Source: Paenibacillus sp. Soil766 (GTDB taxonomy: Bacteria; Bacillota; Bacilli; Paenibacillales; NBRC-103111). Taken from it: DNA of 64,000 nucleotides. The position numbers were made by a program, and so were the translations under genes. Every line of letters starts with the position of its first letter. The stretch's first letter is position 1. The stretch is from positions 95,549-159,548 of the forward strand of contig NZ_LMSJ01000009.1 in assembly GCF_001428105.1 (NCBI RefSeq), read 5' to 3'. This document shows, in pieces, positions 1-9,444 of this stretch. The notes under the pieces were generated by a model that saw only the letters and a list, made by a program, of their open reading frames with translations, did not search any database and was not told where the DNA came from.

Positions 1-1767
1 CACCCAACATGTCTCAAGCTGCTTCAAGAATGGCCGCACATTCGTGAAGCTTACTCGCAAGATGAACTCGTCTCTCGCGTTCGAGATCGTGAATTGAGAT
101 CTGCCTTGTTTACTGAATCGTTGTCTGGGAGTAAGATTCCTAAAATCAGTTTGCCAAGGTACGAAGATGAAGGGGAAATCCTTCAATGGTTATTGCGAGA
201 AAATTTGCCAGGTTACTTCCCTTACACGGCAGGCGTGTTTCCTTTTAAGCGAACGAGTGAAGAACCTAAGCGTCAATTTGCCGGAGAAGGTACACCTGAG
301 CGCACCAACCGACGATTCCACTATTTATGTCAGAATGAAGAAGCCAAACGATTGTCAACAGCATTTGACAGCGTTACTTTGTACGGCCATGATCCTGACT
401 ATCGCCCCGATATTTATGGGAAAATAGGGAACAGCGGAGTAAATGTGTGTACATTAGCAGATATGAATAAACTCTATGCAGGATTTGATTTATGCCATCC
501 TTCCACAAGCGTTTCTATGACCATTAATGGACCTGCGCCGATGATCTTGGCCATGTTCATGAATACGGCAATTCAGCAGCAAGTTGAGAAATTCGTCCAG
601 AACACGGGTATTCAACCTACGGATGATGAGTATGCAGCAATCAAAGCTTGGACGCTTCAAACCGTCCGAGGTACGGTGCAAGCAGATATTTTGAAGGAGG
701 ATCAAGGGCAGAACACATGCATTTTCTCAACTGAATTTGCTTTAAAAATGATGGGGGACATGCAGCAATATTTCATTGATCAAAAGGTGCGTAATTACTA
801 TTCGGTCAGTATTAGCGGTTATCATATTGCTGAAGCGGGAGCAAACCCCATTACGCAGTTGGCTTTTACATTAGCAAATGGCTTCACATTTCTTGAATAT
901 TATTTGAGCCGCGGTATGCATGTTGACGATTTTGCGCCGAATTTATCGTATTTTTTCAGCAATGGACTCGATCCTGAATATACCGTAATGGGCAGAGTTG
1001 CACGTCGGATCTGGTCAACGGTCATTCGTAATCAATATGGCGGCAATGAACGCAGTCAGAAGTTAAAGTATCATATTCAAACGTCAGGTCGATCTTTGCA
1101 TGCCCAGGAGATGGACTTCAATGATATTTGTACCAGCCTGCAGGCGCTCATGGCGATCTACGATAATTGCAATTCCTTACACACGAACGCTTATGATGAA
1201 GCGATTACGACACCGACAGAGAATTCTGTGCGCAGGGCGATGGCGATCCAATTAATCATTAATAAGGAATTGGGCTTGATGAAGAATGAGAATCCACTGC
1301 AAGGTGCCTTTATTGTGGACGATTTAACGGATCTTGTGGAAGAAGCCGTGTTAGCTGAATTTGAGCGAATTCATGAACGTGGCGGTGTGTTAGGGGCAAT
1401 GGAAACGCAATATCAACGTGGTAAGATTCAAGAAGAATCCCTCAATTATGAGTATAAAAAGCATGCCGGAGAGCTGCCGATAATTGGGGTAAATACGTTT
1501 GTTAAGTCAAGCGAACATCATCCTACGATTGAAATCGAGCTGGCGCGTTCAACCGTTCAGGAGAAGGAATCGCAAATTACTGGGCTGCAAGCCTTTCATG
1601 AACAGCACAAGTTGGCATGTCCCGATGCTATTGAACGTTTAAAGCAGGTAGCCCGCCATAACGGGAACCTATTTGAAGAACTGATGGAAACGGTTAAAGT
1701 AGCATCGCTGGGGCAAATCACAAATGCGTTATATGAAGTAGGCGGACAATATCGCAGAAATATGTAA
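1..1767 (+). CDS. icmF: Fused isobutyryl-CoA mutase, C-terminal part (5' end outside window)
   Basis: The frame is open from base 1, so the gene enters from the left and 588 residues are visible. This is the substrate-binding TIM barrel of an adenosylcobalamin-dependent acyl-CoA mutase. The stretch [11 protein letters not shown] (near residue 80 of the visible part) is the IcmF version of the PYTRGPYATMY loop of methylmalonyl-CoA mutase, and the core [14 protein letters not shown] is also present. Full IcmF proteins fuse a B12-binding domain, a MeaI-type G-protein chaperone and this barrel in about 1090 residues and interconvert isobutyryl- and n-butyryl-CoA in the cytoplasm. The missing N-terminal half cannot be judged. 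A TTG at 94 could be mistaken for a start, but the family continues upstream of it. No clear terminator follows. Confidence 0.9.
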   Translation, partial: HPTCLKLLQEWPHIREAYSQDELVSRVRDRELRSALFTESLSGSKIPKISLPRYEDEGEILQWLLRENLPGYFPYTAGVFPFKRTSEEPKRQFAGEGTPERTNRRFHYLCQNEEAKRLSTAFDSVTLYGHDPDYRPDIYGKIGNSGVNVCTLADMNKLYAGFDLCHPSTSVSMTINGPAPMILAMFMNTAIQQQVEKFVQNTGIQPTDDEYAAIKAWTLQTVRGTVQADILKEDQGQNTCIFSTEFALKMMGDMQQYFIDQKVRNYYSVSISGYHIAEAGANPITQLAFTLANGFTFLEYYLSRGMHVDDFAPNLSYFFSNGLDPEYTVMGRVARRIWSTVIRNQYGGNERSQKLKYHIQTSGRSLHAQEMDFNDICTSLQALMAIYDNCNSLHTNAYDEAITTPTENSVRRAMAIQLIINKELGLMKNENPLQGAFIVDDLTDLVEEAVLAEFERIHERGGVLGAMETQYQRGKIQEESLNYEYKKHAGELPIIGVNTFVKSSEHHPTIEIELARSTVQEKESQITGLQAFHEQHKLACPDAIERLKQVARHNGNLFEELMETVKVASLGQITNALYEVGGQYRRNM

Positions 1768-1858
1768 ATTACAAAAATTTCATAGAATCATATAGCTCAT
1801 CTGTCCATTCCATGATATATATGAGAAGGTGCCAAAAAAGTTGAATGGAGTGAGATGA

Positions 1859-2626
1859 ATGAGAATCGCCACGCAATTGTATACAGTTCGTAACTATCTA
1901 CAAACCCCTGAGGATATTCGCGACAGCTTGAAGAAAGTGAAGCAAATGGGGTACCAATCGGTGCAAGCGTCAGGTGTTGGTCCCATTGGTATTCATGAAT
2001 TTAAAGCGCTTACGGATGAAGCGGGTTTAAGCATTTGTGCTACACATATCGGGTATAACGATTTATTAAACGATATGGATTCCGTCATTGAGAAACATTT
2101 GGCCTGGGATTGCAAGTATGTTGGATTAGGTGGACTTCCGCCGGAATTCCGTGAAACGAGCCAAGGCTATGCAGCTTTTGCCAAGCAAGCATCCGATTTT
2201 GGCAGACAATTGAAAAGTGCCGGTTTACAGTTCATCTACCATAATCATGATTTCGAATTTGCTAAATATGATGGAAAAACGGGTATGGAGATTTTATTTG
2301 ACGAGTCTGATCCCGAAGCAGTAGATTTTGAACTAGACGTTTATTGGGTGCAGGCTGGCGGAGCCGATCCCATTGAGTGGATTCGCAAAGTGGACGGACG
2401 CATGAAAGTTGTCCATTTCAAGGATATGTGCATAACGCCAGATCGGAAACAGCGTTTCGCTGAAATCGGTGAAGGTAATATGAATTTCAAAGGCATTATT
2501 CAAGCCTGCGAAGAAATCGGCGTGGAGTGGGCCGCGGTCGAGCAGGACGACTGCTACGGACGTAATCCGTTCGAAAGTTTGGACATTAGCTTCGCCAACC
2601 TTGCTAGTTTAGGATTAAAGGGATAG
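1859..2626 (+). CDS. Sugar phosphate isomerase/epimerase family protein (xylose isomerase-like TIM barrel)
   Basis: A 255-residue protein of the AP endonuclease 2/xylose isomerase-like TIM-barrel superfamily. Family features are the opening RIATQLYTVRNYL, FIYHNHDFEF near residue 125, FELDVYWVQAGGADP near 160, VVHFKDM near 183 and a terminal VEQDD motif. The His, Asp and Glu residues in these segments are the usual divalent-metal ligands. Members isomerise or epimerise sugars or inositol derivatives; the substrate cannot be read from the sequence. The ATG at 1859 has a GGAG site at about 1847. A strong terminator follows, so the gene is probably monocistronic or ends an operon with icmF. Confidence 0.85.
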   Translation: MRIATQLYTVRNYLQTPEDIRDSLKKVKQMGYQSVQASGVGPIGIHEFKALTDEAGLSICATHIGYNDLLNDMDSVIEKHLAWDCKYVGLGGLPPEFRETSQGYAAFAKQASDFGRQLKSAGLQFIYHNHDFEFAKYDGKTGMEILFDESDPEAVDFELDVYWVQAGGADPIEWIRKVDGRMKVVHFKDMCITPDRKQRFAEIGEGNMNFKGIIQACEEIGVEWAAVEQDDCYGRNPFESLDISFANLASLGLKG

Positions 2627-2645
2627 ATTTGCTTGAGTGAATATG

Positions 2646-2677
2646 GAGCTAGGCGCTTTTGCGCGCTTGGCTCTTTT
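2646..2677 (+). terminator. Rho-independent terminator after the isomerase gene
   Basis: The arms 2646-2656 and 2663-2673 pair over 11 positions, two of them G-T wobbles. They enclose a 6-base loop and are followed by TTTT. Confidence 0.8.
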
Positions 2678-3071
2678 GTTTGTGGGCAAAATGCTCGCTC
2701 GCGTACACCACTAATGGATTTATTCGACTGACTCCTGATTGAAGCTCCGAATAGTCCGAATTTGCTTCGGCCAAATGCTAAAGTGATCTGTAGTACCTAA
2801 CCGTTCTAACTATTAACTCCGGAGTATATTGTAGGGATAGTACAGGAGTTGTTAGGGAGGTTGATCACAATTGCCTGTATACTTCATGCTCATGCAGCTG
2901 CAAGTGTACGATCAGAAATAGGCAGTACAGCAGCAACATGATGCCATATATCGGGTTAAAGCAAACGGAAAGAACGGATATCAATTTTTCTAAAAGGAAG
3001 GATCACACATTTCACTCTCCAGTTACCATAAATATGTGTGCGAACTCCTATTCCACGAGGTGTGAGAGTTA
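2678..3071. other. Intergenic region with one weak micro-ORF candidate
   Basis: No recognisable gene on either strand. One ribosome-site-like AGGGAGG (2854-2860) precedes a TTG at 2871 that could start a 16-residue peptide rich in Met, Gln and Tyr. A TTG at 2861 in another frame could give 25 residues. Neither has recognisable homology, so no gene is called. Confidence 0.3.
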
Positions 3072-3132
3072 TGTTATAATCACGGAGTCATAATACCTGG
3101 CTTACAACCACACATGGTTGTAGGTCTTTTTT
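3072..3132 (+). promoter_or_regulatory. Extended -10 promoter followed at once by a terminator hairpin (possible small RNA or attenuator)
   Basis: TG-T-TATAAT at 3072-3080 is a perfect extended -10 with no good -35. About 23 bases after the -10, TACAACCA (3103-3110) pairs perfectly with TGGTTGTA (3115-3122) around a CACA loop. ACC/GGT pairing extends the stem, and six T residues follow at 3127-3132. The transcript would be only about 40-45 nt unless read-through reaches the histidine kinase at 3218. Confidence 0.5.
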
Positions 3133-3217
3133 GCAGGAATCTGCTAGATATCGCAATGACAACTTAGGAAAATGCGGAAATTATCAAACAATTGTGATAT
3201 TGAAAGTAGGTTCATTT

Positions 3218-4612
3218 ATGAATTTTATTCTAATGGCTGCTATGTCTTTGGTGCCTCTGTTTTTAGGAATGTCGTGTAAAATGTTGTTTAAAACGAAACT
3301 TACCAATGCCATGGTACTATTCATGTTCTTCATGTCTATATGGCAATTAGATGTCAGTGTGTTATATAGCAACGACGTCATGAATAAGGATTCGATCTTA
3401 TTTCTGTTCCAGCTCTTGCGAATTGGTTCGATCATGCTTCCTCCAGCTTTTTTGTATGTGGGCTATATTTCTCTAAAATATCTATCCAAAGATGAAGCAA
3501 AATGGATGAATCTAATCATAAATAAGTATACACTTATGGCTTATGGCTTGTGGTCTGTATTTATTTATATCATCAATTGGACAGATCTTGGCGTATTAGG
3601 GTTAAAGTCGATTCAAGGAATCGGTAATCAGGTAACTATCTTGTACCCAATCTATGGTGAATGGGGCAGTCTATTTGTTAACCACATTAAATTATTAATT
3701 GTAAGTATTCTATTGACATTAATTGCAAGTAGGAAAGTGGCGGATAAGTACGTGAGGAATTTCTTGACCTTATTCAGCCTTACCTTTCTATTAACCTATA
3801 TGATCGGTGTTCTAAACTTACAGGCAGGCACTTTCATTTATTCAAGCCAAATTGCGGTCATGATGTTTTCTATCATTATTTTCTTTATTTTTGTTCATAT
3901 GAGTACAAGGATGATCAGAGATACTTCTCAAATTCTGAAAAGAAAAGAGAAAGAAGAACAAATTGAAATATCGACTTCTGGACTCATTCATGAAATGAAT
4001 AATCCACTTACTGTTGTGAAAGGATATTCCGACCTCTTGTCACGAAATGAGGAGTTGGACGGCAGCGCCAAAGGGATGATAAATCATATTGGAATTGCTG
4101 GAGACCATATGAACAGTATCCTTATTAACTATAATCAATTTATTAAAAGCGGCAAAATTCAAACGGAGGAAGCTGACATTCTGGATGTACTTAAAGAATC
4201 CATAGCCTTGACTTCCATACATACACAAGAAAAGAATGTAAGCATCGAATTCATCTCGCATAAAAATATTATTGTTTCAATAGATAGAGATAAAGTAAGG
4301 CAAGTCTTCATCAATTTAATCAATAACAGTATGGATGCCATGGAGAAGTCAGTTCGAAAAGTTCTCAAGATTGACTACTATACGAAGAACAATGAAATTC
4401 ATATTCTACTCACAGACACGGGCTCTGGTATTCCTGAGGAGGATTGGGATCACATTTTCACACCATTCCATACTACCAAAAAAACAGGTATGGGTTTAGG
4501 CTTGTCGATTTCGCAGCGCATTATCAACTCACACGGCGGTTATATTGAAATTGTAAACAGTACGGAAGAAGGTACACAACTGAAAGTGATCATGCCGCTC
4601 TGGTCCGAATAA
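3218..4612 (+). CDS. Membrane sensor histidine kinase (orphan)
   Basis: A 464-residue kinase. The N-terminal ~230 residues hold about seven hydrophobic segments with short loops and no recognisable extracellular sensor domain, so the membrane region itself is the probable sensor. A HisKA-type dimerisation helix follows with the phospho-acceptor in GLIHEMNNPLTVVKGYSDLL (His near residue 257). The HATPase_c boxes are N (INLINNSMDAM), G1 (DTGSGIPEE) and G2 (GMGLGLSISQRII). I chose ATG 3218, with AAAGTAGG upstream, because the longer frame from a TTG at 3131 begins inside a terminator T-run. No response regulator is adjacent. The Asn-rich HEMNNP box resembles Bacillus sporulation kinases, but a phosphorelay role is only a guess. 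Confidence 0.85.
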   Translation: MNFILMAAMSLVPLFLGMSCKMLFKTKLTNAMVLFMFFMSIWQLDVSVLYSNDVMNKDSILFLFQLLRIGSIMLPPAFLYVGYISLKYLSKDEAKWMNLIINKYTLMAYGLWSVFIYIINWTDLGVLGLKSIQGIGNQVTILYPIYGEWGSLFVNHIKLLIVSILLTLIASRKVADKYVRNFLTLFSLTFLLTYMIGVLNLQAGTFIYSSQIAVMMFSIIIFFIFVHMSTRMIRDTSQILKRKEKEEQIEISTSGLIHEMNNPLTVVKGYSDLLSRNEELDGSAKGMINHIGIAGDHMNSILINYNQFIKSGKIQTEEADILDVLKESIALTSIHTQEKNVSIEFISHKNIIVSIDRDKVRQVFINLINNSMDAMEKSVRKVLKIDYYTKNNEIHILLTDTGSGIPEEDWDHIFTPFHTTKKTGMGLGLSISQRIINSHGGYIEIVNSTEEGTQLKVIMPLWSE

Positions 4613-4614
4613 CC

Positions 4615-4659
4615 AAAAAGCTTAGTCTACGGGACATCGCCTCGCAGACTAAGCTTTTT
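4615..4659. terminator. Bidirectional terminator between histidine kinase and mreB paralogue
   Basis: AAAAAGCTTAGTCT (4615-4628) is a perfect inverted repeat of 4646-4659, separated by 17 bases. The A- and T-tracts at the ends serve both converging genes. Confidence 0.85.
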
Positions 4660-4663
4660 ATCA

Positions 4664-5710
4664 TTAACTAACAGCAACTTGGTCATCCTTCAAGTCTTCC
4701 TGCATAAGAGGTTTGCTCTTTGATCTGTATACGCCAAGCATTAAACCTGTCCCTAGTGCTGTGCATTCCAGAGGATGTTCAGCGATATGAACGGCAACGC
4801 CAGTATCAGCACGTATACGTTCATCAATTCCTTCCAGCAGCGCGCCACCTCCACAAAGCAATATGCCTTGTTCCATGACATCGCCAGCAAGTTCTGGCGG
4901 ACAAAGCTCTAACGTAGACCTGATAGCCTCGATCAATGCATCCAAGAATTCATTAACTACTGTGTATATTTCACTTGAGACTAATCGGATAGAGCGGGGT
5001 AAACCATTAACCAAATCACGACCACGGATCTCTATCGAACGTTCTTCCGTTGCTGTGGTGGCAGTTCCGATTTGCATTTTGATAAGCTCAGCGGTCCGTT
5101 CCCCAATTTCCATGTTATATTGACGTTTTACATACTCCATAATATCGCGATCGATGGACAGACCACCGCGGTTGATCGTATGGCTAGCGACGATTCCGCC
5201 AAGTGACAACACGGCTACTTGACTTGTACCGCCACCAATATCCAGGACTAAGTGACCTACCGGTTCGTCGAGCATTAGTCCGGCTCCAAGCGCGGCTGCA
5301 ATAGGTTCCTCGACTGCAATCGCTTTTTTGGCTCCCCGATGGACGATGGTTTCTTCAATCGCTCGTTTTTGCACGTTCGTAATGCCGCACGGCACCGTAA
5401 TATAAATTTGCGAACTACGAAGAAAAGAGGGTCTACCTTGAATTTTTTTTATAAAATAGTTCAGCATCGTGCTGGTCTTGTCAAAATTAGCAATGACTCC
5501 ATGTACCAAAGGATACGTGATATCCACATGCGCGGGTGCTCGTCCAATCATCGCTTGTGCTTCGATTCCTGCGGCTAATAATTCACCTGTCTGTTGATTA
5601 AATGCGACGACGGAGGGTTCATTAAGCACAATACCTTTACCCTTTTCGAAAATAACTGTGTTGGAAGTACCTAAATCAATCCCAAATAACTTATCGAACT
5701 GTTTGAACAT
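4664..5710 (-). CDS. MreB/Mbl/MreBH-type rod-shape-determining actin
   Basis: A 348-residue bacterial actin. The phosphate-1 loop is FGIDLGTSNTVIF at residues 9-21, phosphate-2 is LDIGGGTSQVAV near 150 and the adenosine motif is CGGGALLEGID near 280. MreB proteins form membrane-associated filaments that guide lateral cell-wall synthesis. The start at 5710 is preceded on the minus strand by AAGGAGG at good spacing. A longer in-frame start at 5764 lies upstream of that site and is less likely. The gene stands alone without mreCD, which favours an Mbl or MreBH paralogue over the canonical mreB of an mreBCD operon. Which paralogue cannot be decided by eye. Confidence 0.88.
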   Translation of the reverse strand: MFKQFDKLFGIDLGTSNTVIFEKGKGIVLNEPSVVAFNQQTGELLAAGIEAQAMIGRAPAHVDITYPLVHGVIANFDKTSTMLNYFIKKIQGRPSFLRSSQIYITVPCGITNVQKRAIEETIVHRGAKKAIAVEEPIAAALGAGLMLDEPVGHLVLDIGGGTSQVAVLSLGGIVASHTINRGGLSIDRDIMEYVKRQYNMEIGERTAELIKMQIGTATTATEERSIEIRGRDLVNGLPRSIRLVSSEIYTVVNEFLDALIEAIRSTLELCPPELAGDVMEQGILLCGGGALLEGIDERIRADTGVAVHIAEHPLECTALGTGLMLGVYRSKSKPLMQEDLKDDQVAVS

Positions 5711-5927
5711 TACTTGTTTCCTCCTTTGAATTGTAATTAGGCTTGATGGGGAGGTGGCATTCACGTCTGTATAGTATTCTTGTGCATTTGCAGATTTAAG
5801 GGGGCTGACGACAAAGGAAATATTTATGAGACCACGAATAGATAACTAAACCCAAGGTTCGAGCGGGAAATCCAGAGAATAAAGGAGCGTCGGATACAAT
5901 TAAATGGAACGATGAGAGGGACTTACA

Positions 5928-6722
5928 ATGCGAGTAAACATACAAACAGTTATCGATGCGTTGATATCTCCGGTCGCGAGGCTTGAGCAAACTGTCGATA
6001 CCTTGAAATTCGGCCATCCAGATACCGAGGTAACCGGAATTGTGATCGCTTTCATGCCGACACAATTCATCATTGAGCAAGCGATTAGAAGCGGAGCCAA
6101 TTTAATAATTTCTCACGAAGGACCCTTTTTTTCACATCATGATGATACGGCAATTCTGAAAGATGATCCTGTCTATGAGGAAAAGCGACGACTCTTGGAA
6201 ACATCGGGTATTGCGTTATTCCGGTTCCACGATTACTTACATCGCTATACACCAGATGGTGTCATGGAAGGTTTGATTCAGAAACTCGATTGGATGCCAT
6301 ACGTACATAAGCATCATGCTGCTTTCTCCATCCTGCAAATTCCCACTGAAACTGTATTCAGTATCGCAGAGCATGTGAAGAAACGCCTTGGAATTTCTTT
6401 CCTAAGGGCACATGGTAATCGTGAGCTGATGTGTTCGAAAATCGGCGTGCTCGCAGGATATCGTGGTGGTGGTCAGAATACGCTGCCACTATTTGAAAGA
6501 GAGCAACTGGATCTAGTTATTTATGGAGAAGGACCTGAATGGGAAACGCCTGAATACGTAAGGGATGCTGTCTATCAAGGAAGACATAAGGCATTAATCG
6601 TGCTTGGTCATGCGGAGAGTGAAGAGCCAGGTATGGAATTCCTGGCCAATAAACTTAGAAGCTTGTACCCCGAGATTCCTGTTCACTACGTGAAAGAAAG
6701 ACCGATTTTCCAAGTATTATAG
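5928..6722 (+). CDS. Nif3-like dinuclear metal-centre protein
   Basis: A 264-residue member of the NIF3/YqfO/YbgI family, which forms toroidal hexamers with a two-metal site. Visible ligand regions are IISHEGPFFSH near residues 60-70, FRFHDYLH near 98-105 and VLGHAESEEPGME near the C-terminus. The exact biochemical role of the family is unsettled; GTP cyclohydrolase-like and metal-chaperone roles have been proposed. GAGAGGG lies upstream of ATG 5928. The next gene follows closely and is probably co-transcribed. Confidence 0.85.
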   Translation: MRVNIQTVIDALISPVARLEQTVDTLKFGHPDTEVTGIVIAFMPTQFIIEQAIRSGANLIISHEGPFFSHHDDTAILKDDPVYEEKRRLLETSGIALFRFHDYLHRYTPDGVMEGLIQKLDWMPYVHKHHAAFSILQIPTETVFSIAEHVKKRLGISFLRAHGNRELMCSKIGVLAGYRGGGQNTLPLFEREQLDLVIYGEGPEWETPEYVRDAVYQGRHKALIVLGHAESEEPGMEFLANKLRSLYPEIPVHYVKERPIFQVL

Positions 6723-6808
6723 ACAAAATGAAGTCTTTGAAGTCGAATAGCGTGCAGGAACAGGTACTGCTATCCTGCAAGTCCGATTACTTCATAAGGG
6801 GGATATCT

Positions 6809-7318
6809 TTGGTACAAGAGGTCGTTATTACAGCCTATAAATCAGATTGGATTCGAGAGTTCGAGAAAGAAAAGAAGAAGATATCTGAAGCTTTATCGAG
6901 CAGTGCCATTCAAATTGAGCATATCGGAAGCACCTCGATCGCTGGGATGCCTGCCAAACCCATCCTAGATATCGCTGTTAGTGTGAATCATCTGGACGAA
7001 GCAGACTTATTTATTGAACCTTTAAGAACGCTTGGCTATGAATATGTTCCCAAATTGGAGTTTCCCAATCGTAGGTTTTTTCGAAAGGGAGAGTGTAAGA
7101 AGGGCACACATCACCTTCATATTTACGAATGTAGTAGTGACGAATGGGGCAATAACCTTCTCTTCAGGAATTATCTTAGAAGCCATCCAGAGCAAGCAGC
7201 AGCTTATGCCGAGCTCAAAAAGCACCTTGCTTCCTTATATGTTGAAGATAGAACGACATATACGCTAAGGAAAGCGCCTTTCATTCAATCAATTATTGAA
7301 TTGGCCCAAAAAGAGTAG
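6809..7318 (+). CDS. GrpB family nucleotidyltransferase-like protein
   Basis: About 169 residues of the GrpB (UPF0157) family, with a nucleotidyltransferase-like fold. Typical segments are YKSDWIREFEKEKKKI, QIEHIGSTSIAGMPAKPILDI (a G-S-T-[AS] motif followed by D-I) and HLHIYECSSDEWGNNLLFRNYL. I chose TTG 6809, preceded by AAGGGGG (6796-6802) with 6-base spacing, over an upstream ATG at 6728 whose extra 27 residues do not look like the family. The function of GrpB proteins is not established. The gene lies 86 bases after the Nif3-like gene. Confidence 0.85.
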   Translation: MVQEVVITAYKSDWIREFEKEKKKISEALSSSAIQIEHIGSTSIAGMPAKPILDIAVSVNHLDEADLFIEPLRTLGYEYVPKLEFPNRRFFRKGECKKGTHHLHIYECSSDEWGNNLLFRNYLRSHPEQAAAYAELKKHLASLYVEDRTTYTLRKAPFIQSIIELAQKE

Positions 7319-7365
7319 AGCTAAATTCGGTTATTGACCACACCTTATAAAGGAGTTGATTTCAT

Positions 7366-8349
7366 ATGCCTGTATACAATTCAGCTTGTGATGTGAATTC
7401 TCCACAAAAAGGGCTCCAACTGTCAGAGATTCCTGCACATGACCCTTTTATATTTGCCGATAACCTTACTGGTGTTTATTATTTGTACACAGGTGGATCA
7501 CCGAGGATTCATGGGATGGAAAGTTATGGTGTCCTCACGTATAAAAGCACGAACCTATCCGAATGGGAAGGTCCTTATATCGTATTCACTGTTCCTGAAG
7601 GATGTTGGGCTAATCCGCAGCATGGTGCTTGGGCACCAGAAGTTCATGCGTATAAGGGGCGTTTCTATCTGTTCGTAACCTTACATAATAATGACAGACG
7701 ATTAGAAGGGGAACCGATTCAAGGGTTTACCAAACATTGGAGAGGGTCCGTAATAGCTGTTAGCGATTCATTGGAAGGCCCTTTTCAACTGTTGAATGAA
7801 GAATCCCATGTTCTTCCAGAAACGATGATGACCCTTGACGGAACTTTATATGTAGACGAAGATGAGATACCTTGGATGGTTTACTGTCATGAGTGGATTC
7901 AGACCATTGATGGTACAATCGAAGCTGTGAGTTTGAAAGAAGATTTATCCGAAGCGGTTGGTGAACCGATCCAATTGTTCAACGGGTCGGAAGCACTTTG
8001 GGAAAACAATGAAGCACTTCCCGATGGCGACATTCGTGTTTATATAACGGATGGCTGCCAATTGTATCGAACTTCAGGTGGTCATCTGATTATGCTGTGG
8101 TCCAGTTATCAGGCAGGTAGTTATGTGCAGACCATCGCCCGGTCGATTACCGGTAATTTGAAAGGTCCGTGGGAACAACTTCCTCCTCTTGTGAAAGAAG
8201 ACAGTGGTCACGGGATGTTGTTCCGTACATTTGAAGGAACCTGGATGCTCATCCTTCATCAACCTTTTCAAATGCCCAAATCAAGATGCAAAGTGTTCGA
8301 AATGGTAGACACAGGGGACAGCTTCCAAGTGGTTCGACAAATAGATTAA
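7366..8349 (+). CDS. Glycoside hydrolase family 43-like protein
   Basis: A 327-residue five-bladed beta-propeller glycosidase. The catalytic-base Asp is in IPAHDPFIFAD (residues ~23-33). GAWAPEVHAYKGRFYLFVT (~88-106) is the hallmark of blade two, and LDGTLYVDEDEIPWMVYCHE (~154-173) supplies the pKa-tuning Asp. GH43 enzymes cleave arabinose- or xylose-containing plant polysaccharides. There is no signal peptide, so it probably acts inside the cell on imported oligosaccharides. AAAGGAGTTGA precedes ATG 7366. It is followed 33 bases later by a 2-hydroxyacid dehydrogenase, probably in one transcript. Confidence 0.85.
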   Translation: MPVYNSACDVNSPQKGLQLSEIPAHDPFIFADNLTGVYYLYTGGSPRIHGMESYGVLTYKSTNLSEWEGPYIVFTVPEGCWANPQHGAWAPEVHAYKGRFYLFVTLHNNDRRLEGEPIQGFTKHWRGSVIAVSDSLEGPFQLLNEESHVLPETMMTLDGTLYVDEDEIPWMVYCHEWIQTIDGTIEAVSLKEDLSEAVGEPIQLFNGSEALWENNEALPDGDIRVYITDGCQLYRTSGGHLIMLWSSYQAGSYVQTIARSITGNLKGPWEQLPPLVKEDSGHGMLFRTFEGTWMLILHQPFQMPKSRCKVFEMVDTGDSFQVVRQID

Positions 8350-8382
8350 AGTAACCATGACAACTACGAAGGAGATATATTT

Positions 8383-9342
8383 ATGGCGAAACTACGCTGT
8401 GCAATACTAGATGATTACCAGCAAGTAGCTTTGACTTCTGCGGATTGGTCGCAGATCATAGATCAGGTGGAGGTCAAGCGTATCGATCGGTATATCGACC
8501 ACATGGATGAGCTGGTTGAACAGATCGCAGACTGCGAAATTGTCGTCATTATGCGTGAAAGGACGCCTTTCCGCGCAGCATTACTTGCAAGGCTTCCCAA
8601 GCTGAAGTTACTTATAACGACTGGCATGCGCAATGCTTCTGTCGATATGACCGCCGCTGCGTCGCAAGGCATTATCGTATGTGGTACGGGAGGGGCTGGC
8701 AATGCCACAGCCGAACTCACGTGGGCGCTGTTATTAGGCCTCGCACGTAACATTGTCACGGAACACAATGCGGTTCGTAATGGACAATGGCAAAGTACGG
8801 TTGGCGCAGATTTGTACGGTAAGACACTTGGCGTTATTGGACTCGGTAATCTAGGCACTAAGATTGCCAAATTTGGTCATGCGTTCGGCATGAATGTGAT
8901 GGCTTGGAGCCAGAATCTAACGAAAGAGCGGGCCGATGAGGTTGGTGTGAGACTAGCAGCTTCTAAAGAAGAGCTGATGGCGAACAGTGATTTCGTGTCA
9001 ATTCATCTTGTATTAAGTGACAGGACAAGAGGATTGATACGTGAGGAAGACCTTAAGCGGATGCGGCCAACGGCCTATCTCATCAATACGTCAAGAGCTC
9101 CGATCGTGGATCAGGCAGCGCTAGCGGAAGCCTTGCAGGGGGGATGGATCGCTGGAGCGGCGGTGGACGTGTTTGAAGTGGAACCATTGCCTAAGGATGA
9201 TATTTATCGGTCACTCCCGAATCTACTCACCACACCACATATCGGCTATGTAGCCAAAGCGAATTATGAAGCCTTTTACAAACAAGTCGTAGAAGATATT
9301 GAAGCTTATTTATCTGGTGAGCCTATTCGAAAGTTAAATTAA
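8383..9342 (+). CDS. D-2-hydroxyacid dehydrogenase (NAD-dependent)
   Basis: A 319-residue D-isomer-specific 2-hydroxyacid dehydrogenase. The Rossmann motif is GVIGLGNLGTKIAKFG near residues 148-163. The catalytic Arg is in INTSRAPIVD, the Glu in FEVEPLP and the His in TPHIGYV. The family reduces 2-keto acids or oxidises D-2-hydroxy acids with NAD(P)H. GAAGGAGATATA precedes ATG 8383. Following a GH43 gene, it may act in sugar-acid catabolism, but its substrate is not visible. Confidence 0.88.
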   Translation: MAKLRCAILDDYQQVALTSADWSQIIDQVEVKRIDRYIDHMDELVEQIADCEIVVIMRERTPFRAALLARLPKLKLLITTGMRNASVDMTAAASQGIIVCGTGGAGNATAELTWALLLGLARNIVTEHNAVRNGQWQSTVGADLYGKTLGVIGLGNLGTKIAKFGHAFGMNVMAWSQNLTKERADEVGVRLAASKEELMANSDFVSIHLVLSDRTRGLIREEDLKRMRPTAYLINTSRAPIVDQAALAEALQGGWIAGAAVDVFEVEPLPKDDIYRSLPNLLTTPHIGYVAKANYEAFYKQVVEDIEAYLSGEPIRKLN

Positions 9343-9414
9343 TTAATACCATTAACTATTAACGAAAGTGACTTAGATAAACGCGATGAACAATCGAAAC
9401 TAGGAGGGTTGTTC

Positions 9415-9444
9415 ATGGAATACGTGAGAGAAAATGGAACCTGA
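9415..9444 (+). CDS. Possible 9-codon leader peptide with a sequestered ribosome site
   Basis: AGGAGGG (9402-9408) lies 6 bases before ATG 9415, which opens the 9-residue frame MEYVRENGT ending with TGA 9442-9444. ATGAACAA (9386-9393) is perfectly complementary to TTGTTCAT (9409-9416), so a hairpin would hold the ribosome site in its loop and the start codon in its stem. The stop codon lies within the left arm of the terminator at 9438. This is the layout of a translation-coupled attenuator, but no homologue is known to me. Confidence 0.4.
   Translation: MEYVRENGT

Noticed and set aside
94..1767. Start of the mutase at the TTG at 94
   Set aside because: The frame is open to base 1 with family-like sequence, so the gene is cut by the window edge.
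8463..8870. 135-residue minus-strand frame opposite the first 2-hydroxyacid dehydrogenase
   Set aside because: Shadow of the conserved dehydrogenase gene; Ser/Thr/Pro-rich with no domain.
7366..9342. Polysaccharide utilisation locus around GH43 and the dehydrogenase
   Set aside because: No transporter, regulator or further glycosidase is adjacent; GH130 and AraC are 8 kb away, separated by an unrelated operon.
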